A stretch of DNA of 62,943 nucleotides, from assembly GCA_018268105.1 (NCBI GenBank), contig JAFDXG010000159.1:1-62943 (forward strand). The letters are read 5' to 3'. Positions 1-6,786 of this stretch are shown piece after piece (the first letter of the stretch is position 1; each line of letters opens with the position of its first letter). This DNA is from Bacteroidota bacterium. Its GTDB lineage: Bacteria; Bacteroidota; Bacteroidia; Chitinophagales; Chitinophagaceae. The translations under genes were made by a program, and so were the position numbers. The notes below the pieces were generated by a model that was not told the DNA's origin, made no database searches, and worked only from the letters and a program-made list of their open reading frames with translations.

Positions 1-1110
1 AATGCTTACTCCACTAAATCACTGGAAGAATTACTGGAAGTAAAACAACAGATCACCCAGCTTAATCTTTCCCGTATGCCGGTAAAAGATGCTGATATAA
101 AAGTGATTCAGCAACTGACAAACCTTCGGAAACTCAATCTTAATTATACAGATATAACACCAACAGGTATATCAGGTCTGAATTCGTTAAAGCATCTGCA
201 GGAATTAACTTTATCGGGTACGGCTGTTAATTCCGAAGCTATTGAAAAATTACTTCCTTCAACAACTATTAGTTCTCTATTTGTATGGGATACAAAAATT
301 GACAGTGTACAATTGCAACGCCTCCGTGTAAAGTTCCCCTCTGTAGATATACAAACAGGGTTTGCAGATAAGGGTGGTGATATTGTAGCCTTAAGCGCAC
401 CATTTATAAAAACACCTGCAGGGATTTTTGACAGCGATATATCTGTAGAGATTACACATCCCTTCAAAGGAGTGGAAATACGATATACGCTTGACGACAC
501 TGATCCTGACAGTGCAAATAGCCCGGTATATACAACACCGTTACATTTTGAAAAGAATACTACGGTTAAAGCAAGGGCTTTTAAAAAAGGCTGGTATGGC
601 AGTGGTGTTGCCCAATCCTCATATATTAAAAGAGGTGTTGTACCTGATTCAGTAATTGTGGCATCAACTCCCGATCCTAAATACCGACCTTCACAGGCAA
701 CAGCATTGACAGACGGTCAGTTGGGTGATTTTACAAATATATCGAATGGAGATTGGTTTGGATATCATGGCAGTAACGCATCTTATTACCTGCTATTCAA
801 AAAAACTGTTTCTATAAAATCTGTATTACTTAATATGATGCAAAATCTCGGCGCACACATATTCCCTCCGAACAGGATAGAAATATGGGGCGGATCAGAC
901 AGCAGTCATCTTAAATTACTGGGATCAATCAGTCCGGCAGTTCCTGAAAAAGGTACCCCTTCCAGGTTATTACAGGAGCAGGTGCAATTTTCTCCGGCAG
1001 AAGTGCAATGCCTTAAGATTATTGTAAAACCCATAGCAGCTCTTCCCGCCTGGCACGATAGTAAAGGTAAACCCGGCTGGGCATTTATTAGCGAGGTGGT
1101 ACTGAATTAA
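1..1110 (+). CDS. LRR / chitobiase C-terminal-like / discoidin-like protein, 5' end outside the window
   Basis: The frame is open from base 1, so the gene begins upstream and the first methionine seen (base 76) is probably internal. Visible order: leucine-rich repeats over roughly the first 110 residues (LRKLNLNYTDI, LQELTLSGTAV), a chitobiase/FN3-associated beta-sandwich (IRYTLDDTDPDS, then TTVKARAFKKGW), and a C-terminal F5/8 type C-like jelly roll (GDWFGYHGSNASYYLLF, IEIWGGSD). In Bacteroidota and Planctomycetes this tail often follows a membrane part and a cytochrome c-like domain; that part is not visible here, so the full architecture is inference. Likely an envelope protein that binds carbohydrate. 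No enzyme motif is visible in the part present. Confidence 0.75.
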   Translation, partial: NAYSTKSLEELLEVKQQITQLNLSRMPVKDADIKVIQQLTNLRKLNLNYTDITPTGISGLNSLKHLQELTLSGTAVNSEAIEKLLPSTTISSLFVWDTKIDSVQLQRLRVKFPSVDIQTGFADKGGDIVALSAPFIKTPAGIFDSDISVEITHPFKGVEIRYTLDDTDPDSANSPVYTTPLHFEKNTTVKARAFKKGWYGSGVAQSSYIKRGVVPDSVIVASTPDPKYRPSQATALTDGQLGDFTNISNGDWFGYHGSNASYYLLFKKTVSIKSVLLNMMQNLGAHIFPPNRIEIWGGSDSSHLKLLGSISPAVPEKGTPSRLLQEQVQFSPAEVQCLKIIVKPIAALPAWHDSKGKPGWAFISEVVLN

Positions 1111-1160
1111 GGGGTGTATTCCAAATTAAGGGTGTCAGTTCATATTTAACCATTTCCACG

Positions 1161-1168
1161 TAATTTCG
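1161..1168 (+). promoter_or_regulatory. Putative -7 box (TAATTTCG) for trxB
   Basis: TAATTTCG fits the Bacteroidota TAnnTTTG-type -7 element with one change and lies about 80 bases before the trxB start. No convincing -33 TTTG was found, so this is tentative. Confidence 0.35.
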
Positions 1169-1247
1169 CACAATTTTTATTCGGAAAAATTAATCGGGAC
1201 TACGATCATACACTTCCCGGATAATTCATTTTAGTCAAAGAAATAAT

Positions 1248-2195
1248 ATGGAAACTACAGCAAGCGAAAAAGTACAATGTTTAATCATAGGTTCAGGTCC
1301 GGCAGGATATACTGCCGCAATATATGCGTCGCGGGCAAATCTTAAACCGGTACTTTACCAGGGTATACAACCAGGTGGTCAGTTGACGATTACTACAGAA
1401 GTAGAAAACTATCCCGGATATCCTGATGGTGTGCAGGGACCGGATATGATGGTTCATTTTGAAAAGCAGGCTTCAAGAATGGGCGCCGATATACGTTTTG
1501 GTCTGGCAACTAAAGTTGATTTTTCCCAACAACCATACAAAGTATGGATAGATGAGGAGAAATTGATTGAAGCAGATGCTGTCATTATTGCAACAGGCGC
1601 TTCTGCAAAGTGGCTGGGTCTGGAGAGCGAGCAAAGACTAAATGGTTTTGGTGTCAGTGCCTGTGCTGTATGTGATGGTTTTTTCTTCAGGGGTAAAGAA
1701 GTTGCGATTGTGGGTGCCGGTGATACTGCAGCAGAAGAGGCCTTATATCTATCCAAACTTTGCACTACCGTACACATGATTGTACGCCGCAATGAAATGA
1801 GAGCTTCTAAGGTGATGCAGGAAAGAGTGCAGGCAACACCTAACATAAAGATATACTGGAATTCAGAAACAGAAGAAATTATTGGAGAGAAGAAAACAGA
1901 AGCTGTAAGAATAAAAAATAATCAAACAGGCAAGGCACTGACAATACCAGTAAGCGGCTTTTTTGTAGCTATAGGTCATGAGCCAAATTCCTCCATCTTC
2001 AAAGGCTGGCTGGATATGGATGAAGCAGGGTACATAAAAACACAACCCGGCAGTTCCAAAACAAATATAGAGGGAATATTTGCAGCAGGAGATGTGCAGG
2101 ATAAGATATACCGGCAGGCTGTAACTGCTGCAGGCAGTGGCTGTATGGCAGCACTGGATGCAGAAAGATATCTTGGAGAAAAAGGATTACATTAA
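1248..2195 (+). CDS. trxB: Thioredoxin-disulfide reductase
   Basis: Reduces thioredoxin with NADPH through FAD and a redox-active cysteine pair in the cytoplasm. The 315-residue length is normal. The FAD-binding GSGPAG is at residues 15-20, the active-site CAVC at 139-142, an NADPH-binding GAGDTAAEEA near 158-167 and the C-terminal FAD motif FAAGDVQD near 278. The ATG start gives the usual N-terminus just before the first beta strand. It is followed 63 bases later by folB on the same strand, so co-transcription is possible. Nothing odd. Confidence 0.97.
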   Translation: METTASEKVQCLIIGSGPAGYTAAIYASRANLKPVLYQGIQPGGQLTITTEVENYPGYPDGVQGPDMMVHFEKQASRMGADIRFGLATKVDFSQQPYKVWIDEEKLIEADAVIIATGASAKWLGLESEQRLNGFGVSACAVCDGFFFRGKEVAIVGAGDTAAEEALYLSKLCTTVHMIVRRNEMRASKVMQERVQATPNIKIYWNSETEEIIGEKKTEAVRIKNNQTGKALTIPVSGFFVAIGHEPNSSIFKGWLDMDEAGYIKTQPGSSKTNIEGIFAAGDVQDKIYRQAVTAAGSGCMAALDAERYLGEKGLH

Positions 2196-2258
2196 ACTGA
2201 TATATTATTCACGTTTGCGGAAGTATTAAGTTGATTTAAAAACTTTTATTGACATTAT

Positions 2259-2618
2259 ATGCTTACGATTTCTCTTCATCATTTGAAATTTCACGCTTTT
2301 CATGGGTTGTATGATGAAGAGAAAAAAACAGGCAATGAATTTGAAGTCAATCTGGATGTAAGTTTCAACGAAATTGCAGATCCGGTTACCCATCTCAATC
2401 AAACCATCAATTACGCAGTTTTATATCAACTGATAAAAGACCGGATGAAAATACCGGAACCATTGCTGGAAACGGTGGCAATGGACATAGCCCGGCAAAC
2501 CAGGATACATTTTCCGTTCATAATAGAAATTAACGTTTCTGTAAGGAAAATTAACCCGCCTATATTTAATTTTCAGGGTCAGACGGTAGTGAGTTTTCAC
2601 AAAAAATATTTGGAATGA
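2259..2618 (+). CDS. folB: Dihydroneopterin aldolase
   Basis: Folate pathway enzyme that cleaves 7,8-dihydroneopterin to 6-hydroxymethyl-dihydropterin and glycolaldehyde. The 119-residue protein is typical length. It has the family start (FHAFHGLYDEEKKTGNEFEV), with the conserved glutamate in the GNEFEV stretch, and the late VRKINPP segment. Its stop overlaps the ATG of the next gene by four bases (ATGA), which suggests translational coupling. Confidence 0.94.
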   Translation: MLTISLHHLKFHAFHGLYDEEKKTGNEFEVNLDVSFNEIADPVTHLNQTINYAVLYQLIKDRMKIPEPLLETVAMDIARQTRIHFPFIIEINVSVRKINPPIFNFQGQTVVSFHKKYLE

Positions 2619-3367
2619 AATATGGAATTTTGTCTGTAATGGCATTGATTTTTGCGTGTATTGTATATGCGCAGGATGTAAATGCGATCATTGCGGATGC
2701 AGAAAAATCCGAGCGCGACCTTAAAGAAACTGAAGCGCTAAACAAATACAAGGAAGTATTAATGATCCAACCTTCGAATGTGAAGGCGCTTTGGAAGTCT
2801 GCTGAATTAACAGGCAGAATAGGAAGCCGTTTCAAAAAAGATGACGAAAAACTAAAGTATATGCAACAGGCAAAGCAATATGCAGTAGCCGCATTGAAAG
2901 TGGCTCATAATGATGCCGACGCTAATTATGCCGTTGCAGCAACTGCTATGCGATACGCCGCTATTACCAAAGGCAAAGAGCGGGCAGAATTTTTGAGAGA
3001 GATGAAATATTATGCAGATTCCGCACTCCTGATTAATCCCGTACATGCAAGAGCATTATATATTTTAGGCAAATGGAATTTTGACATTATTACAATGGGA
3101 GTAGGTGATAAAGCGGCTGCAAAAGTTTTTTTTGGCGGAATGCCCAGGGCTTCGCTCGAAGAGGCGATCTCATATTTTGAAAAAGCAAGGGCTGCTGATA
3201 TATTTTTAATGATTGACTATCTCGAACTTGCCAAAGCTTATATAAAGTTTCACCAAACCGACAAAGCTATTGAAGTGCTCAACAAAATGGCAAAACTGCC
3301 ACCGAGAACGGAAGATGATCCGTCATACAAAGCTGAAGGTAAAGCGTTGCTTGCTTCTCTATTGTAG
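2615..3367 (+). CDS. Secreted TPR-repeat protein
   Basis: A 250-residue protein with an N-terminal signal peptide (about 19 residues, ending YAQ) and helical tetratricopeptide-like repeats over most of its length (ALNKYKEVLMIQPSNVKALW; SALLINPVHARALYILGKW). These Bacteroidota TPR proteins are usually periplasmic scaffolds, and no enzymatic motif is seen. The start overlaps the folB stop by four bases, so the two are probably one transcript. The exact role is unknown. A hairpin that could terminate transcription follows at 3400-3419. Confidence 0.8.
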   Translation: MKYGILSVMALIFACIVYAQDVNAIIADAEKSERDLKETEALNKYKEVLMIQPSNVKALWKSAELTGRIGSRFKKDDEKLKYMQQAKQYAVAALKVAHNDADANYAVAATAMRYAAITKGKERAEFLREMKYYADSALLINPVHARALYILGKWNFDIITMGVGDKAAAKVFFGGMPRASLEEAISYFEKARAADIFLMIDYLELAKAYIKFHQTDKAIEVLNKMAKLPPRTEDDPSYKAEGKALLASLL

Positions 3368-3399
3368 CGATAACAAGCCATTTATAAAATAATAAAGTA

Positions 3400-3425
3400 A
3401 AAGAAAGCCTGCTTTCTTTATTTTC
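3400..3425 (+). terminator. Hairpin terminator after the TPR gene
   Basis: AAAGAAAGC (3400-3408) pairs perfectly with GCTTTCTTT (3411-3419) and is followed by ATTTTC. The T-rich tail is also part of the -7 box of the next gene. Confidence 0.5.
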
Positions 3426-3426
3426 G
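3419..3426 (+). promoter_or_regulatory. Putative -7 box (TATTTTCG) for the M1 peptidase
   Basis: TATTTTCG matches the TAnnTTTG-type element with one change and lies 40 bases before the ATG at 3467. It overlaps the end of the preceding terminator hairpin. Confidence 0.45.
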
Positions 3427-3466
3427 TCATTTATTTTTATAATACATTCAGGAAAAAAACAGTTTC

Positions 3467-5416
3467 ATGAAAAGATTTACAATCCTATGTAGTTTTATTG
3501 CGATTGCATTGCAGGGTATTTCCCAGACAAATACAACACAATATGACTATCATGCATTATTCTCGCCCTTGTTTTATAAACACAACGGAAACGAATACCG
3601 TGCAGCCAATGGAGAGCCGGGTCCTGCATACTGGCAAAATAAAGCTGACTATAATATCAATGCCCGCCTCGATGATAATAAACATGAGGTGAGCGCGACG
3701 GTAACCATTACCTACAAAAACAACAGTCCTCAGCAGTTGCCTTTTATTTGGCTACAGTTGGATCAAAACCTTTTTAATGATTCTTCGCGCGGACAGGCAA
3801 AAATGCCGCCGACAGGATACAGTCGTTATGGAGATGCCAATAGTACATTTAAAGGCGGATATACTTTAAAATCAGTTAAACTAATCTCCGGCGGAACAGA
3901 AACTAATGCAGACTATATCGTAACTGATACCCGTATGCAAATACGTTTGCCAAAGCCCATTTCAGCAAAAGGTGGTGAACTTAAATTTAAAATAGATTAT
4001 TCATTTACAATACCAAAATACGGTGCTGACAGAACCGGTATACTCGAAACTAAAAACGGTGATATTTTTTCGGTAGCACAATGGTATCCCCGCTTGTGTG
4101 TATTTGACGATGTGCGTGGATGGAATACCGATCCCTATCTTGGTGCCAGTGAATTTTATTTGGAATACGGCGATTTTGATGTGCATATTACTGTCCCGGC
4201 ATCAATGATCGTAGTAGGGTCGGGAGAACTGCTCAACCCCGACGAGGTACTCACCGCCCAGCAACTTCAGCGTTACCATCAGGCAAAGTCAAGCGACAAG
4301 ACCGTGATGATCCGCAGCAGTAAGGAAGTAACTGACCCCAAATCACGCCCGCAGAAACCATCTCTGACCTGGAAGTTTCGTATTACCAATTCCAGGGATT
4401 TTGCCTGGGCAGCTTCAAAAGCTTTTATATGGGACGCTGCTAAAATTAATTTACCGAGTGGCAAAAAAGCATTGGCGATGTCGGTGTATCCTGTGGAATC
4501 AGATGGCAATGATGCATGGGGACGCTCAACAGAATATACCAAGACTTCTATTGAAAACTATTCAAAAAGATGGTACGAATTTCCTTACTATGCAGCAGTA
4601 AATGTGGCAAGCAACGTGGGCGGTATGGAATATCCTGGTATAGTATTTTGCGGAGCAAGAGCAAAAGGTGCCGGTTTGTGGGGTGTTACTGATCATGAAT
4701 TTGGCCATACCTGGTACCCGATGATTGTAGGCAGCAACGAAAGAAGATATGGTTGGATGGACGAGGGGTTCAATACCTTTATCAACAATATTTCTTCAGG
4801 TGATTTCAACAATGGTGAGTATAAAGCCGCAAAGAAAGATGCCCATCAAATGGGATATATGTATGGCCCGCAATATGAATCAATATTCAATACTCCCGAT
4901 GCAATGAAGGAAAGAAATATCGGCAACCTGCTGTATGCCAAACCAGGGTATGCGCTCGGTTTGCTGAGAGAGCATATTTTGGGTAAAGACAGATTTGATT
5001 ATGCTTTCAGAAAATACACCAGCGACTGGGCATTTAAACATCCCACGCCCTGGGATTTTTTCAGAAGCATCGAAAATTCTGCAGGTGAGGACCTTGACTG
5101 GTTCTGGCGCGGTATGTTCCTGAACTCTTATGCACTTGACCAGGCGGTAACCAAAGTAGCCTATTTAAATGGAGACCCCAAACAAGGAGCTTTGGTTTCT
5201 ATTGAGAATGAAGGTCAAATGGCAATGCCGGTTATTGCAGAATACACCACATCAAGTGGTAAAACCGGAAGAATACAACTGCCTGTAGAAATCTGGCAGA
5301 ATAATACATCGTGGATATTTAAAATAAATACGAATGAGGAATTAACTAAAGTAGTACTTGATCCGGATCATGTTTTCCCTGATGTAAATGATGCAAATAA
5401 TACCTGGACAAAATAA
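3467..5416 (+). CDS. M1 family zinc aminopeptidase, secreted
   Basis: A gluzincin of 649 residues. A cleavable signal peptide of about 19 residues (ending GISQ) implies export. The zinc site is textbook: HEFGH at 410-414 with the third ligand E433 in WMDEGFN, exactly the HExxH-x18-E spacing. The exopeptidase GxMEN-type loop appears as GGMEYPG shortly before it. The N-terminal half is the beta-rich domain of the family. It stands alone, with its own -7 box and a 280-base gap behind it. Substrate cannot be read from sequence; other M1 members trim N-terminal residues from peptides. Confidence 0.93.
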   Translation: MKRFTILCSFIAIALQGISQTNTTQYDYHALFSPLFYKHNGNEYRAANGEPGPAYWQNKADYNINARLDDNKHEVSATVTITYKNNSPQQLPFIWLQLDQNLFNDSSRGQAKMPPTGYSRYGDANSTFKGGYTLKSVKLISGGTETNADYIVTDTRMQIRLPKPISAKGGELKFKIDYSFTIPKYGADRTGILETKNGDIFSVAQWYPRLCVFDDVRGWNTDPYLGASEFYLEYGDFDVHITVPASMIVVGSGELLNPDEVLTAQQLQRYHQAKSSDKTVMIRSSKEVTDPKSRPQKPSLTWKFRITNSRDFAWAASKAFIWDAAKINLPSGKKALAMSVYPVESDGNDAWGRSTEYTKTSIENYSKRWYEFPYYAAVNVASNVGGMEYPGIVFCGARAKGAGLWGVTDHEFGHTWYPMIVGSNERRYGWMDEGFNTFINNISSGDFNNGEYKAAKKDAHQMGYMYGPQYESIFNTPDAMKERNIGNLLYAKPGYALGLLREHILGKDRFDYAFRKYTSDWAFKHPTPWDFFRSIENSAGEDLDWFWRGMFLNSYALDQAVTKVAYLNGDPKQGALVSIENEGQMAMPVIAEYTTSSGKTGRIQLPVEIWQNNTSWIFKINTNEELTKVVLDPDHVFPDVNDANNTWTK

Positions 5417-5625
5417 CTATTAAGAAAGACAACTATAATTTGGTGATGTCTTAAGTGTGATTATAGGTGACTATTGTGAAACCCACAGTTGCGACATCTG
5501 CCTTTTTTACAATTAGTTTAACTTAATAATATCGGCTATTATAACCTTATAGTAGGGCTGTGAATTAACTGATTATTTGTAAGCTTGCATAATCACGAAT
5601 GTTGCAATATCATCAGCCTGTTACC

Positions 5626-5682
5626 TTCATTGCAATTCCTCAGCAAGAGCATGTAATGTATATAGCGGCGGGAGAAGCAGTC
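5626..5682 (-). repeat. Palindromic interspersed element, copy A (inverted)
   Basis: Reads as the reverse orientation of copies C and D: a degraded CATTGCAATTCCTC at one end and CGGCGGGAGAAGCAGTC at the other. The 19 bases at 5666-5684 are identical to 6250-6268 in copy B. It lies 12 bases beyond the stop of the GIY-YIG gene. Confidence 0.6.
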
Positions 5683-5693
5683 TCAAAATATTA

Positions 5694-5993
5694 TTACCAT
5701 CTCTTAATTTCGTCCCATAAATCTTTCCAGTCTGGGTTCATTTGTTCTATCAATTTTATTTTTTTGATTCTACTACCAGCTTTGATCCTTTTCTCTTCAA
5801 ATATTGCTTCTTCAATAGATGAAAAAAATTTGTAGTAAGCCAAAATAACACAATTATATTTCGCAGTAAATGAATTGGGGTAGAATTTTTCTTTGTGTTG
5901 CAGAACTCTTGTTAATAAATCTGAGGTAACACCGGTATATAAAACATTAAAATTTTTATTGGTGATGATGTATACGTATCCACCTTTATTCAT
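5694..5993 (-). CDS. GIY-YIG family endonuclease-like protein
   Basis: A 99-residue single-domain GIY-YIG protein of the small UPF0213/UvrC-N type. Visible core: GYVYIITNK (the GIY strand), LYTGVTSDLLTRVLQHK (a YIG variant, YTG, with the helix arginine), a conserved FTAKYNCVILAYY strand and EKRIKAGSRIKKIKLIE with the metal-binding glutamate. The frame opens further upstream, to 6107, but the ATG at 5993 starts exactly at the family N-terminus and the extra 38 codons run into repeat copy C. The gene is framed by inverted copies of a palindromic element (A and C). Cellular function of these stand-alone nucleases is unsettled. Confidence 0.88.
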   Translation of the reverse strand: MNKGGYVYIITNKNFNVLYTGVTSDLLTRVLQHKEKFYPNSFTAKYNCVILAYYKFFSSIEEAIFEEKRIKAGSRIKKIKLIEQMNPDWKDLWDEIKRW

Positions 5994-6089
5994 AGCATTA
6001 GCTGTTGAAGTTGTACTAAGGTAATGTTTATCCTTAAGAAAGGTTATTAGGATATTTAAAAACAGTTTATTATAGACTTTAAAAGACAC

Positions 6090-6149
6090 GATTGCTTCGC
6101 CGCACAAAAGTCACAATTTTTGTGAGTTACCCCGGCGGCTCGCAATGAC
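6090..6149 (+). repeat. Palindromic interspersed element, copy C
   Basis: A 60-base element starting GATTGCTTCGCCGC and ending CGGCGGCTCGCAATGAC; the ends are inverted repeats of each other. Same length and arms as copy D. The upstream extension of the GIY-YIG reading frame runs through it. Confidence 0.7.
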
Positions 6150-6202
6150 GTGTGACAAGCTAATGATTTTGCACCAGAAACAAACACAAAACCGCATCAA
6201 GC

Positions 6203-6266
6203 GTCACTGCGATCCCGCCCTGATGAGGATTTGAATGAAAAGATTGTTACGGCGGGAGAAGCAGTC
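6203..6266 (-). repeat. Palindromic interspersed element, copy B (inverted)
   Basis: A 64-base copy in reverse orientation: GTCACTGCGATCCCGCC at the left end and CGGCGGGAGAAGCAGTC at the right end, the latter identical to copy A. Confidence 0.65.
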
Positions 6267-6275
6267 TCTATTTTA

Positions 6276-6386
6276 CAGCCGAGTCTCATAGCCAGGTTTT
6301 GTGTGAGGAATGGACTCGGCGTAGTCTGGTGATGTACGCTGAGTCCCGTCCGCTATCCCATATTAGCCAAAGCAGAGCCTCGGCTG
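6276..6386. repeat. Nested inverted repeats between elements B and D
   Basis: Outer arms CAGCCGAG (6276-6283) and CTCGGCTG (6379-6386) are perfect complements. Inside, GGACTCGGCGTA (6312-6323) pairs with TACGCTGAGTCC (6335-6346) with one mismatch and an 11-base loop. No coding frame is evident. The segment sits between two inverted palindromic elements and looks like a folded non-coding insert. Confidence 0.5.
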
Positions 6387-6400
6387 GGAAAAAAGGATGA

Positions 6401-6460
6401 GATTGCTTCGCAGCGCATCAGTCATGATTTTTTAGAGTTGCCCCGGCAGCTCGCAATGAC
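6401..6460 (+). repeat. Palindromic interspersed element, copy D
   Basis: A 60-base copy starting GATTGCTTCGCAGCGC and ending CCGGCAGCTCGCAATGAC, clearly alike to copy C at both ends and in the middle (GAGTTGCCCCGGC against GAGTTACCCCGGC). Confidence 0.7.
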
Positions 6461-6481
6461 CGGTGTGGTTTTGTTTTTTAT

Positions 6482-6661
6482 CTAGTGCAGGTTTAGTAGC
6501 AATGCTTTGAACCCTATCAGACCTATTGCCTTTGCATTACATACTTTCTGTTTCGGGTGATTCCAGCTCAATAGCGATAAGAACGTACAAGAGTGTGACT
6601 CACGATATTCATCGGAGCAGGCACAACCAAAGCTTAATAGCAGCACAAAAGCTAAGTACAT
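6482..6661 (-). CDS. Small putative lipoprotein, 59 residues
   Basis: An ATG-started frame of 59 codons. The N-terminus MYLAFVLLLSFGCACSDE looks like a short lipoprotein signal with a cysteine after LSFG, followed by a polar, cysteine-containing tail (YRESHSCTF, KQKVCNAKA). In frame just upstream the codons read GKKI, so a natural start one or two codons earlier may have been lost. It is divergent from the PQQ dehydrogenase gene and adjoins repeat copy D. I do not recognise a family; it could also be a decaying gene. Confidence 0.4.
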   Translation of the reverse strand: MYLAFVLLLSFGCACSDEYRESHSCTFLSLLSWNHPKQKVCNAKAIGLIGFKALLLNLH

Positions 6662-6786
6662 AATTTTCTTCCCAGCTATGTCTCAGCATTGGCGAATGTG
6701 AAATAAAATGGCTAAACCCGGCTTTGAAATAAGAAACAAAATGTTTTTGAAGAAAAATCCGTAATATTCCTACACAAAAAATTCAC

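Noticed and set aside
5599..5835. Plus-strand 78-codon frame
   Set aside because: Crosses repeat copy A and lies antisense to the GIY-YIG gene; low complexity and no family.
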